Shown: piece by piece, positions 8,885 to 16,361 of the stretch
Layout: every line of letters starts with the position of its first letter
How positions within the stretch are numbered: the stretch's first letter is position 1
Source of the DNA: Streptomyces sp. NBC_00078
GTDB taxonomy: Bacteria; Actinomycetota; Actinomycetes; Streptomycetales; Streptomycetaceae
Direction of reading: 5' to 3'
Length of the DNA: 64,000 nt
Assembly (NCBI RefSeq): GCF_026343335.1
Contig: NZ_JAPELX010000001.1
Coordinates: forward strand, 5,394,001-5,458,000
Translations under genes and position numbers: made by a program
Notes under the pieces: generated by a model
Database searches by the model: none
Seen by the model: the letters and a program-made list of their open reading frames with translations, nothing else
What the model was told of the DNA's origin: nothing

Positions 8885-8888
8885 TGCC

Positions 8889-9338
8889 TTACTTCCCGTC
8901 CTTGGACACCTCTGCATGATTGAACCCCCTCTCGAAGGGCTCAGTCTCGTCGAGGTGCTTCTCGTTCTTCTCCGTGTTGAACCAACCCTGGAAATCGGCA
9001 GACTTCATGGCATCGGGGTTGATGGTCCTGGTTTGCGGGTCGTACCAGTCCCTGTTCGCGGGAGGGCTCCACTTGCCTGCACGGATCATGCCTTGCGCGA
9101 TCGACGGAGAGAACGTCGTGTACTGCGTCTCGGCTTCTTTTCGGTTCAGCGATTCCTGCTTGCCGGCGTTGTCGGTGGAGAAGGGGTCGCCGAGCGACTT
9201 GAAGGTTCTTCCCAGACTGACCATGTTCTGCGAGTACTTCAGCGCCTTGGCGGCGATCTTGGCCACCCCTTCGGGATCCTTCGGCCCGGGAATGAAGCCG
9301 AACAGCGTGCCGGCCGAGTCGACGATCACGGCGTTCAT
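8889..9338 (-). pseudogene. C-terminal fragment of a large type VII effector
   Basis: 149 codons with no WXG-like N-terminus. The start (AVIVDSAGTLFGFIPGPKDPEGVAKIAAKAL) looks like the interior of a long protein and parallels the C-terminal part of the 605 aa effector at 50964. The end has YDPQTRTINPDAMKSADFQGWF, a linker-plus-tail pattern typical of such proteins. Flanking genes (lipoprotein, membrane protein, W[VI]G protein) match the complete modules at 28-30 kb and 51-54 kb, so most of the gene was probably lost. It could still be translated as a short protein. Confidence 0.45.
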
Positions 9339-9387
9339 CTTGTGCTGTGCGTCGTGTCCCTACGCGCCCGAGCGCGTCATCCGTCCC

Positions 9388-10176
9388 CTACGCGCTCGTG
9401 CGCGTCATTCGCACGACGCCCTCCGCCAGCCCCGACACCTTGAACAGAACGCCCGCGAACTCGACCGTGTCGCCGACCCGGACGTCCTTGTACATGGCTA
9501 CGGGGATCGCCGCGCAGTTCGCCCCGAAGCCGGCGGTGTGTGTCTTGGTGTCGACGTAGGAGACGGTGATCGACAGACCGGTGGGGAAGCGCGTCACGCC
9601 GCCGTTGCGCAGGACGGACAGGGTGCTCCCCTTTGCCGGGAAACCCTTGGCCGCCGCGGCCAGGACGGACGGGTTGGTGGAGAAGCAGAGGCCGTTGTCC
9701 GCCTCGCCGCCCTTCGACTCCAGGGACTTGGGGGCCGCTGCCGCCGCTGCCTTGTCCTTCGCGTCCTGAGGCGCCAGGACGACCCGGTAGGAGCACACCT
9801 GGCTGGCCTTGTACGCATGCCCGGCCACGGTGATCTGCTGCCCGGCCCTGACGGTCTGCTTCTTCTGGCCGTCCGCGTAGCTCGCACCGTCGCGCAGGGA
9901 CGCCGTACGCGTCGTACCGTCGGCGGTCGCGGTGTCGTACTGGACGCCTCCGCCACCCGGCAGCCGGTACCCGCCGCCACGCAGCACGTGCAGCCCACCG
10001 GCCGTGGCCTCGCCCACGCATTCCGGGCCCTTGTCCCGGGCCGCCGCCTGGGCGGTCGCGGGCGCGGGTGACGGGTCGCCACCGGTCGCGTCGTCCGACG
10101 ACGAACCGCAGCCTGTCAGCGCCAGCAGGGCCGTAATGGCTCCCGCGATGCCGTACTTACTCGCCGGCCTGAGCAC
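9388..10176 (-). CDS. Secreted lipoprotein downstream of the calpain-like gene
   Basis: 262 aa from GTG 10176, chosen because GAGGAGG lies seven bases upstream and because it puts a lipoprotein signal (LLALTGC, Cys about 23) at the N-terminus. The mature protein has paired beta-rich segments; each half contains an R-x-G-G/R-N-G-G turn, and four cysteines could form two disulphides. It overlaps the preceding gene by 20 bases. Role unknown; with the 122 aa protein it is a candidate immunity or docking partner of the calpain-like protein. Confidence 0.55.
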   Translation of the reverse strand: MLRPASKYGIAGAITALLALTGCGSSSDDATGGDPSPAPATAQAAARDKGPECVGEATAGGLHVLRGGGYRLPGGGGVQYDTATADGTTRTASLRDGASYADGQKKQTVRAGQQITVAGHAYKASQVCSYRVVLAPQDAKDKAAAAAAPKSLESKGGEADNGLCFSTNPSVLAAAAKGFPAKGSTLSVLRNGGVTRFPTGLSITVSYVDTKTHTAGFGANCAAIPVAMYKDVRVGDTVEFAGVLFKVSGLAEGVVRMTRTSA

Positions 10177-10525
10177 CGGTCGCCTCCTCGTTGCCGTCGG
10201 CCACGCGCTCCAGCGTGATGTGGGTGCGGTACTCGACCTCCGTGACGCGCCAGGCGTCACCGGTGATCTCCACGACGTCGCCAGGGGTCAGCTCGTCGTA
10301 CTCGGCGACGGGCCGGCCTTCGCAGCCGACCTGGATCCGGCCGTGCACCGACGGCTCCTTGAAGATCGTCACCACGATGTGGTGGGTCCGGCCGTCGTAC
10401 CGCACCTCATAGGGGATGTGGTAGCGGAGCACCCAGCGGCCGTCGAACTCGAAGGGATACTTCACGTGCGGTCGCTCGGGCACTTCACTCACCTGCGGGG
10501 GAACGTGTCGGACATCAGGGGACAT
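10157..10525 (-). CDS. Small beta-rich protein coupled to the calpain-like gene
   Basis: 122 aa if translation starts at ATG 10525, inside the last codons of the upstream gene; GTG 10492 (VSEVPERPHVKYP) is an alternative giving 111 aa. Sequence is strand-rich with charged turns (RIQVGCEGRPVAEY, TPGDVVEITGDAWRV), compatible with a small barrel. There is no signal peptide, so it is probably cytoplasmic. Its tight overlap with a putative protease toxin makes immunity the first idea, unproven. Confidence 0.5.
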   Translation of the reverse strand: MSPDVRHVPPQVSEVPERPHVKYPFEFDGRWVLRYHIPYEVRYDGRTHHIVVTIFKEPSVHGRIQVGCEGRPVAEYDELTPGDVVEITGDAWRVTEVEYRTHITLERVADGNEEATGAQAGE

Positions 10526-12011
10526 CGAATGCCTCGGCTCCCCCGAAGTACTTGTTGAACTGCTCCTGCGACACCGTAATCGGCGGGTAGCCCGACGTCC
10601 CCCAGGGGTTGCCGAGGATGACCTTGCCGTCGGCGGTGAAGCCGCGTACGTAGTACGCGTGGTTGGTGCAGTAGGTGTTGCCCCACTCCTTGGGGTGGTC
10701 CTTGTCCAGTTTCTCGTCGGCCGGCGTGGAGACGGTGACGACCTTGCCGGAGTCGAAGGCCTTCTTCAGCCCGTCCAGGCTCTTGTCCTCGTGCTCGCCG
10801 ATGCCCAGGAAGCCGCCGGTGGTGAGGTCCTCGCCCTCCTTGCCGGTCAGATACGGCGCGGACTTCTTGGGGTCGTCGCCCTCGACACCGCCGTAGCCGC
10901 GCTCGCCGTCACCATCGTCCGAGTAGGCGATCGCGAAGGCCTTCTCGTAGTACGCCGGCCAGGACTCGCCGTTGCCGTACGTGGTGATGGGGGAGCCGTT
11001 GCTGTCGGTCGGCAGATCGGGGGTCATGGTGACCCACTGGTAGTTGCCGCCCTTGTCCCAGACGCGGACGCTGACCGTGCCGTTCGGCTTCTGCTTGATG
11101 CCTTCCTGGAGGAACTTGGGGTCCTTCTGCGCCAGGCCGGCCAGCGAGGCGACGTACCAGCAGTCGCCGAACTGGCGCTGGTTGACGTCGTCGGCCGAGA
11201 CGCCGTCGACGAACAGCGGGTCGGTGGGCGTCTCCCAGTGGATGCCGTTGTTGGTCTGGCCGTTCTGGTTGTTGCCGCCCTGCTCCCAGGCGCCCGTGTT
11301 GGTGACGTCCGGTTGCATGCCGGGGAAGGCCGCCTGGAACTTGCCGAAGTTCTCCGGGCTGATCTTGGACAGCATCCCGCCCAGGGTCGCCCGTCGCTTG
11401 TCCTCGGGCAGGCCGTTCTCGTCGAACGGATTCCAGCCCGAGTCGTCGGTGCAGCTGACGAGCTGGTTGTAGAACGCGAGATCCTTGGGGGAGGCCTTCG
11501 ACACGAGCGCGTCCATCTCGGCGGCCGTCAGCCCGTCGAGTTCACCGGAGACCCTCTCCAGGTCGTCACGGTTGCCGTTGGTCCCGAAGTCCTTGCCCTG
11601 CAGCTCCTGAAGGTGACGCAAGGCATCGTCGACCTTCTGTGCGTTGGCCGGGTTCTCGTCGAGAAAGACGCTGGCGTCGCTGACGGGATAGCCTCGCTCC
11701 GCCAGCTGCTGCGCCCCCTCCAACTGCTTGATGCGACGCTTCATCGACGACTGCATGTCGCCGAGCTCTCCGCCGAGGGAACCGGGCAGACGCCGCCGCC
11801 CTCCGAAGAACGACGGCATCGGGATCACGTCACCGACGAGATCCTGGAGATCGGGATCGCGCGAGGCGTTCTGCCCGGCCGGAAGATTCTGCTGGGCGCT
11901 GGTCAGGACGGAGGCGAGCTGGGTGTGCAGTCGCCCGGATTGCCCGGCGAGCGTATCGAGGTCGCCTGCGAGCGCCGTGAGTTTGGCGGCGTCGAACCCC
12001 CTGAAGACCAT
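10515..12011 (-). CDS. WXG-like protein with calpain-type (C2) cysteine protease domain
   Basis: 498 aa from ATG 12011, which shares a base with the stop of the upstream WXG gene (TGATG); an in-frame extension to 12164 is not needed. Residues 1-200 are helical and polar, as in long WXG/LXG substrates. The protease domain runs about 255-498: QRQFGDCWYVASLAGLA puts the nucleophile at Cys284 with Gln278 or Gln280 for the oxyanion hole, NHAYYVRG gives His451, and LGNPWG gives Asn468. That is the calpain family C2 triad in the right order. No calcium-binding repeat is obvious, though the DDGDGERG loop (about 365-372) is acidic. Inference: a secreted protease effector delivered by the ESX system. 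Confidence 0.8.
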   Translation of the reverse strand: MVFRGFDAAKLTALAGDLDTLAGQSGRLHTQLASVLTSAQQNLPAGQNASRDPDLQDLVGDVIPMPSFFGGRRRLPGSLGGELGDMQSSMKRRIKQLEGAQQLAERGYPVSDASVFLDENPANAQKVDDALRHLQELQGKDFGTNGNRDDLERVSGELDGLTAAEMDALVSKASPKDLAFYNQLVSCTDDSGWNPFDENGLPEDKRRATLGGMLSKISPENFGKFQAAFPGMQPDVTNTGAWEQGGNNQNGQTNNGIHWETPTDPLFVDGVSADDVNQRQFGDCWYVASLAGLAQKDPKFLQEGIKQKPNGTVSVRVWDKGGNYQWVTMTPDLPTDSNGSPITTYGNGESWPAYYEKAFAIAYSDDGDGERGYGGVEGDDPKKSAPYLTGKEGEDLTTGGFLGIGEHEDKSLDGLKKAFDSGKVVTVSTPADEKLDKDHPKEWGNTYCTNHAYYVRGFTADGKVILGNPWGTSGYPPITVSQEQFNKYFGGAEAFDVP

Positions 12012-12367
12012 CAGTGGCCGCCCGTTCCGGTCTTGGCCTTGTCCTTCTCCTTGGCCTGCCGGTCCAGCTCGTCGGCCTGGCTCTCCCACCGCGTGGCATC
12101 GACGAGCAGCGAACTCGCCATACTGCTCAGCGAGTTCTGCCGCTTCTGCAGCTTCGCCGTGCACTCGTCGGCGAAGGGCCCCTGCCAGATCGCGCCCTCG
12201 TCAACACCGATGCGGAAGGCGTCGGTGCGCGGAGTGGCCTTCTTCACCGCGTCGTCGAGATACGGCCCGAGCCGCCGCGCTATGGACCGGGCCTCCCGAG
12301 CACACCCGCGCAGATTCTCCGCCCGCCTCTTCAGTTCGGCGGCGTCCTCGCCGTCCTTGGCCGCCAT
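12011..12367 (-). CDS. WXG100-family protein paired with calpain-like effector
   Basis: 118 aa from ATG 12367, preceded by GGGGAGAGGA. Two helices flank AIWQGPFADEC around residue 65, the W-x-G turn. The C-terminus is Lys/Gly-rich. Its stop overlaps the start of the calpain-like gene, so the two are translationally coupled; the usual arrangement is a small WXG100 partner co-exported with a larger WXG-fold substrate. Confidence 0.75.
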   Translation of the reverse strand: MAAKDGEDAAELKRRAENLRGCAREARSIARRLGPYLDDAVKKATPRTDAFRIGVDEGAIWQGPFADECTAKLQKRQNSLSSMASSLLVDATRWESQADELDRQAKEKDKAKTGTGGH

Positions 12368-12569
12368 GCGCGGTCCTCTCCCCGTTGACTGCTGCTGCGT
12401 CGTGTATTGATCGATGACTTGATCTACGACGTCGGTGGTGAAGCATACGAGGGGTGCGCAGGGTGCGCGATTGGCGACTGGAATCTCCTCGACCGTCACG
12501 CGGTCGTCACAGGGATCAGGGTCCGACGAAAGACACCAGGGCCGGACCGTCGGCCGGGGACCACGGGAG

Positions 12570-13025
12570 CTATGAGAGGTGCGGCTGGGAGTACACGAGT
12601 ACCGGAACCTGAGGTGCAAACGCGTCCACTGCGGCCTGGAGCCGTTCTGGGGCAAGCCGCCAGAAGTTGATGGGACGGCTTGCCAGGAACAACTCGTAGT
12701 CGACGTGCGGTGCCAGCTTCTCGGCCTTCTCCCGACTGAGGCCGCTGTTCATCCCGGGCAAAGCGGGCGCTCCGGGCTTCCGCTGCACTCCGATGTGGTC
12801 GATCCCGTTCCCAGCTGTGCGCTGATGCCACACCACGATGGATGTGATGTCGCTCCAGGGCACGAAGGCGAGCTGGCGCTCGTAACGCGCGGGAGCACCC
12901 CCGAGCAGTACTCCTTCTCCGTCGACGCGGAAGGCGACCAACTTCTTCCACTTCATGCCGCCGAGCAACTGGAAGGGAGTTCGGACGAAGTGCGCCTCGT
13001 AGACGGGTGGGTTCGCGTCAGTCAT
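12570..13025 (-). CDS. PH-like domain protein of type VII cassette M2
   Basis: 151 aa, ATG 13025. It is strand-rich with FRVDGEGVLLGG, RQLAFVPWSDITSIVVW and a C-terminal helix, the layout of a bacterial PH-like domain (a WxDI/WxxV element after a basic strand). A similar PWDAVQRVEV element is in the membrane protein at 57050, which occupies the equivalent place in the 54.7-57.7 kb cassette. No signal peptide. Function unknown; 54 bases separate it from the WXG100 gene. Confidence 0.45.
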   Translation of the reverse strand: MTDANPPVYEAHFVRTPFQLLGGMKWKKLVAFRVDGEGVLLGGAPARYERQLAFVPWSDITSIVVWHQRTAGNGIDHIGVQRKPGAPALPGMNSGLSREKAEKLAPHVDYELFLASRPINFWRLAPERLQAAVDAFAPQVPVLVYSQPHLS

Positions 13026-13079
13026 CAGGAAACCTCATGAAGGGCTGCGTCGTGCAGGAAGGGTTCGACACATCACAAG

Positions 13080-13346
13080 CTACTTTGCGGCACCAGACTT
13101 CTTCTTATGCTCTTCGTCCTGCACGCGCTGCAGGATCTTGTTGTACTGCCCTCGTGCTGCGTCCAACGCGTCGTGGATCGCCTTCCTCCGGCCGTTCCAT
13201 TCCGAACGGAACTTGTCAGCAGCCGGGCCTTGCCAGGCCTCGGTGCCGGACGCCGCGTCCACTGCGTCCAGCGTCTTGTCGATCTCGTTCGCGAACCGTT
13301 TCAGGTTGTTGAGATCTTTCCTGCACTCTTCGACGCGATCGCTCAT
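13080..13346 (-). CDS. WXG100-family protein
   Basis: 88 aa, ATG 13346 after GGGGAGAGGGAG. Helix, AWQGPAADKFRSEW (about 38-51), helix: a textbook WXG100 protein with the W-x-G turn and a following F-x-x-x-W. Lies 23 bases downstream of the EspG-like gene E2 and belongs to the minus-strand cassette 15886-12570. Confidence 0.85.
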   Translation of the reverse strand: MSDRVEECRKDLNNLKRFANEIDKTLDAVDAASGTEAWQGPAADKFRSEWNGRRKAIHDALDAARGQYNKILQRVQDEEHKKKSGAAK

Positions 13347-13369
13347 GACTCCCTCTCCCCGGGCGCTTC

Positions 13370-14209
13370 TTACGCTGCAGGCTGCTTGAGCAACTTGATG
13401 ATGCGCTCCTCAAGGGTGCGCTCGCTGACCGCCTGCGCCGTGATGCCAGTCGGCGCCTGCGGCGAGTCCACGTTGACCGCCCACACCTCGCGGTCGGTCG
13501 CGTACGTCGTGAGGAGCGGACCGGGTTCATCGGCGAGCACGATCAACTGGCTCACGACCAGAGCTTTGTCGATCACAGAGGCCAGCGCCTTGTCCACCGT
13601 GTCGGTCGTCAGCGCCGACGGGTCGAGCTGCAGTGCCTTCCCGTCCCGGTCGGCCGTTCCGAACGGGTCCACCAGTGCCTGGACGATCCTGGCGGCATCG
13701 CGCGCCTTGCTGGCAAGCGTGAAGATGTGCATGCCACCACCGGTGACTTGCTCAATCAGCATGAGCTCAGGGGAATGCACGAAAACGAAGGCGGTTACGC
13801 TGCCGCTGGATGTCTGCTGCTCGACGGCGAGCGCCCGCGCGGCCGTGCGCCGCAGGGTCAGCGCCATGCTGACCTCCGGCGTAACCCGCATGTCCACATC
13901 TGCGGTGAGATTAGATCCGGTTCCCTCGGACCTTAGGACGGCGTCGAGTTCGGCGATGTTCGCGACCTCCACCGCGCCCCGGGAGACCAGCGAGCGAAGC
14001 GCTGTCCCGAGTACCCACTCGCGCTGTTCCTCCGACAGCGTCGCCAGATGCGGTGCCGGCGCCACGACGTCCTTGAGCGCGCTGGGGTCCAGTACGGCAA
14101 GTTCCTCGTCGGTCAGCTTGATGAGTGGCTGCGTTCCGCCCTCTGCGAGCGCTGTGCCAACGAGTTCGCGGAACTTGTCCAGCTCAATGTCGAGTTCGGG
14201 ATTTGCCAT
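13370..14209 (-). CDS. Possible EspG-like/ESX-associated protein (E2)
   Basis: 279 aa from ATG 14209 with AAGGA upstream; an in-frame extension to 14275 lacks a binding site. Soluble, helical N-third with LTDEELAVLDPSALKDVV and an EEQREWVLGTALRSLVSRGAVEV stretch (split here across residues about 64-88), then strand/helix repeats. The same L-x-x-x-EL-x-VL and AL-x-x-LV-x-RG pattern is in the protein at 56265, so these two are paralogues in equivalent cassettes. An EspG-type chaperone is a guess from context. Confidence 0.4.
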   Translation of the reverse strand: MANPELDIELDKFRELVGTALAEGGTQPLIKLTDEELAVLDPSALKDVVAPAPHLATLSEEQREWVLGTALRSLVSRGAVEVANIAELDAVLRSEGTGSNLTADVDMRVTPEVSMALTLRRTAARALAVEQQTSSGSVTAFVFVHSPELMLIEQVTGGGMHIFTLASKARDAARIVQALVDPFGTADRDGKALQLDPSALTTDTVDKALASVIDKALVVSQLIVLADEPGPLLTTYATDREVWAVNVDSPQAPTGITAQAVSERTLEERIIKLLKQPAA

Positions 14210-14311
14210 GCCAGGTCCTTGAGTCGTTTGAGATTTTGCAGTCGTTTCGGGAGCTGTACAAGAGATTCCATACAAAGGGTCTGCGCAAGGCTGAGACCGA
14301 ATGCGAAGCCG

Positions 14312-14824
14312 TCAGGCCTGTCCGGACCGCATGTCCACAGCCGCCACGATGCGCAACCCGGCGAAATCAAGCGGGGGCGCATCGCTGCCTCCCAGAATGA
14401 ATCCAAGGGGCAGGATCGTGAGGCCGTACGCGATACCGCCGATCCACCGGCCGAAGAGCTGCCACAGCCGCGGCCTGCCGCCGTCCGTCAGTTTGACCAC
14501 ACGGGTGCCAGCGAGCAGCTTGCCCACGCTGCAGCGGAACAGCAGGACCAGCAACACCTGGTTGACCAAGGAGACACCGATCCCTCCGGCGAAGATCCGC
14601 AGCCACAGAGTCCCGTCTGTGAGTGGAGGCGCCTCCGACACCGGGAGGCTCAGCACATACTGCAGTCCGGAAATGCCCGCGCAGACAACAGCCAACGTTC
14701 CGTCAATGGTCGCCGCCCCATAGCGACGCCCCATGGACGCAGGCGTCGGCACCACATCAGCATTCCGGTTCAGGCGCTGCTCCCGTGGCACACCGAACAG
14801 GTCTTTCGAATCCACCGGAGCCAT
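14312..14824 (-). CDS. RDD-family membrane protein
   Basis: 170 aa. The N-terminal 30 residues are polar, followed by RRYGAATIDGTLA (Arg and Asp of the RDD signature at about residues 33-41) and hydrophobic segments at about 40-60, 73-95 and 123-146, with SVGKLLAGTRVVKL between the second and third, also characteristic. RDD proteins are small integral membrane proteins of poorly known function. It lies 3 bases from the effector gene at 14828 and 100 bases before E2, so it is part of the type VII cassette. Confidence 0.7.
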   Translation of the reverse strand: MAPVDSKDLFGVPREQRLNRNADVVPTPASMGRRYGAATIDGTLAVVCAGISGLQYVLSLPVSEAPPLTDGTLWLRIFAGGIGVSLVNQVLLVLLFRCSVGKLLAGTRVVKLTDGGRPRLWQLFGRWIGGIAYGLTILPLGFILGGSDAPPLDFAGLRIVAAVDMRSGQA

Positions 14825-14827
14825 CTC

Positions 14828-15886
14828 CTACCAGAATTTGTACTTCTTGATGGTGTTGGGGACCAGGTTCGTGACCGTGCTCTTGACGCCGTCTACGATC
14901 TCCTTGCCCTTGTCCGCCACGTCCCCAGCCCACTTGGTCGTCGCATTCCAAGCCTTCTTGGTCGCGTTGCCGATTGCTTCTCTGTTGTCCCAGGCCCAAG
15001 TGCCGATGAAGTAGGCACCGGCCACACCGAGTGCCGCCCAGCCGACCACAGGGACCGCTGCCGCGACCGCTGCGCTGGCGCCAAGGGCTCCTGCCGCGGC
15101 CGACCCGCCCAGAACCGCCCCGGCGCCGCCCGCCTCCACAAGCCCCATGCCGCGGTCGAACCCGCCCAACACGCCCTTGTGGTCAGGCACGACCATCTCC
15201 TTGACGCCATGGACGATAGCCAGCGGCAGACCGACGCGGTCAAGGATGCTGAGTCCCGGCGCCTGGTTGAGCAGTTTGGCCGGCAGGGGGATCTTCAGCT
15301 TGGTGGTGAGGAAGGTGCGAAGTCCCTGCTGCCACTTCCAGGGCTGCTGGTAAAGCCCCTCGATTTTCTGGAGCTTCAGGAGCTCACGCATGTAGTCGAT
15401 GTTCTTCAGCTTCAGCCGGTCACCGGTGATGCCGAAGTATTTGTTCAGTTCAAGGACTGCCTTGGCCCCGGCGACGTTCTCACCCTGCGCCCAGCGCTGG
15501 TACAGCTGGAGGGAGGCCTCGATACCCGAGGCGATTTTCGTGAGCCGCAGCGGCGTCGTTACATTCTTCTTGATTTCCTTGAACTCGTCCATGTACTCGC
15601 CGACTTCACCTTTATGCTCCTGGTATTCCTGCCAGGTCTTGAGCACGCCGGTGAGCCCCATGAACATGAGCTCGGCACTCGGGTCTGCGTCTAGGATTCC
15701 GAGCCGATGACGCACGTCCTTAGCCTGATCGCGGGACCAGGACGCATCCTGCCGAAAGCGCTTGAGGTTTCCCTGGTCGCCTTCCCATTTGGCGAGGATT
15801 CCGGACACCAATGGACCCTGAATAGAGAGTGCACCATCAGCGACGTCCAGTGCGGCAGCCAGCTTGCGCGCCTTATCCTTCGACAT
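14828..15886 (-). CDS. Large putative type VII-exported protein with hydrophobic C-terminal region
   Basis: 352 aa from ATG 15886 (MSKDKARKLAAALDVADG). The N-terminal 250 residues are helical and charged. Residues about 262-310 form two glycine/alanine-rich hydrophobic helices followed by an amphipathic tail (WNATTKWAGDVADKGKEIV) ending in KKYKFW. The overall plan is like family A and the protein at 55001: helices, hydrophobic hairpin, aromatic C-terminus. No enzyme motif. Likely an exported effector or structural surface protein of cassette M2. Confidence 0.55.
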   Translation of the reverse strand: MSKDKARKLAAALDVADGALSIQGPLVSGILAKWEGDQGNLKRFRQDASWSRDQAKDVRHRLGILDADPSAELMFMGLTGVLKTWQEYQEHKGEVGEYMDEFKEIKKNVTTPLRLTKIASGIEASLQLYQRWAQGENVAGAKAVLELNKYFGITGDRLKLKNIDYMRELLKLQKIEGLYQQPWKWQQGLRTFLTTKLKIPLPAKLLNQAPGLSILDRVGLPLAIVHGVKEMVVPDHKGVLGGFDRGMGLVEAGGAGAVLGGSAAAGALGASAAVAAAVPVVGWAALGVAGAYFIGTWAWDNREAIGNATKKAWNATTKWAGDVADKGKEIVDGVKSTVTNLVPNTIKKYKFW

Positions 15887-16301
15887 TCCCCTGAATGTCA
15901 CGCAGAAACCCCCCTGTTGACGGCTTTCGTGATAGGCACTAGCGCGGAGCTTCGGCGCTGCCCCGCTACCGACGCTCCTCATTCGGAGCGCGTCGGAAGA
16001 TCTTGATGCTGCACTCACTGTGCCTGCCGTACCTGTCGAGTGTCCTTCCCGGGCGCGTAGTTGCGCCGGGCAGGACAGCAAAGGCGTGCTCGACGGGCAC
16101 AAGTGGATCCCGGGCTGGGACAGCAGCGCAGCCAAGGATCTTGACGTTAGCTGTGTGCGCATGGTTTCGCCAGCGCGAACCTGTGATGGCTCAAGGCGTC
16201 TCATGGACCAACGGGCGTGAGATCGAACCGACTTATCCGGCAAGCCAGCATAAACCGTACCTGTGTAGTTTTCTCTTTCCTGTGTTCGTCGGCTCCTTGT
16301 A
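15887..16301. other. Gene-free region upstream of cassette M2
   Basis: About 415 bases between the start of the minus-strand effector gene and the left end of the ISAzo13-type element. No supported gene. It includes the inverted repeat at 16041-16077 and presumably the promoter for the minus-strand operon. Confidence 0.5.
16041..16077. repeat. Imperfect inverted repeat
   Basis: TGTCC-TT-CCCGGGCGC pairs with GCGCCGGG-CA-GGACA across a short loop. Stable hairpin without an obvious gene whose end it could terminate; possibly a terminator of a gene lost with the IS insertion, or a control element. Confidence 0.5.
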
Positions 16302-16323
16302 GGGGCCTGCCGATCAATAACTC
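16302..16323. repeat. Left terminal inverted repeat of ISAzo13-type element
   Basis: Matches the reverse complement of 18029-18050 with three mismatches; 38 bases before the transposase start. Confidence 0.7.
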
Positions 16324-16361
16324 TGCGGTTTTCGTGGGCTGTTGGGTCATAGGATGCGGGG

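Noticed and set aside
10659..12410. Open frame of 583 codons on the plus strand opposite the calpain-like gene
   Set aside because: Shadow of the minus-strand gene, whose Cys/His/Asn motifs and coupled start are convincing.
14048..15694. Open frame of 548 codons on the plus strand opposite the M2 cassette
   Set aside because: Crosses three minus-strand genes including an RDD membrane protein; composition typical of antisense.
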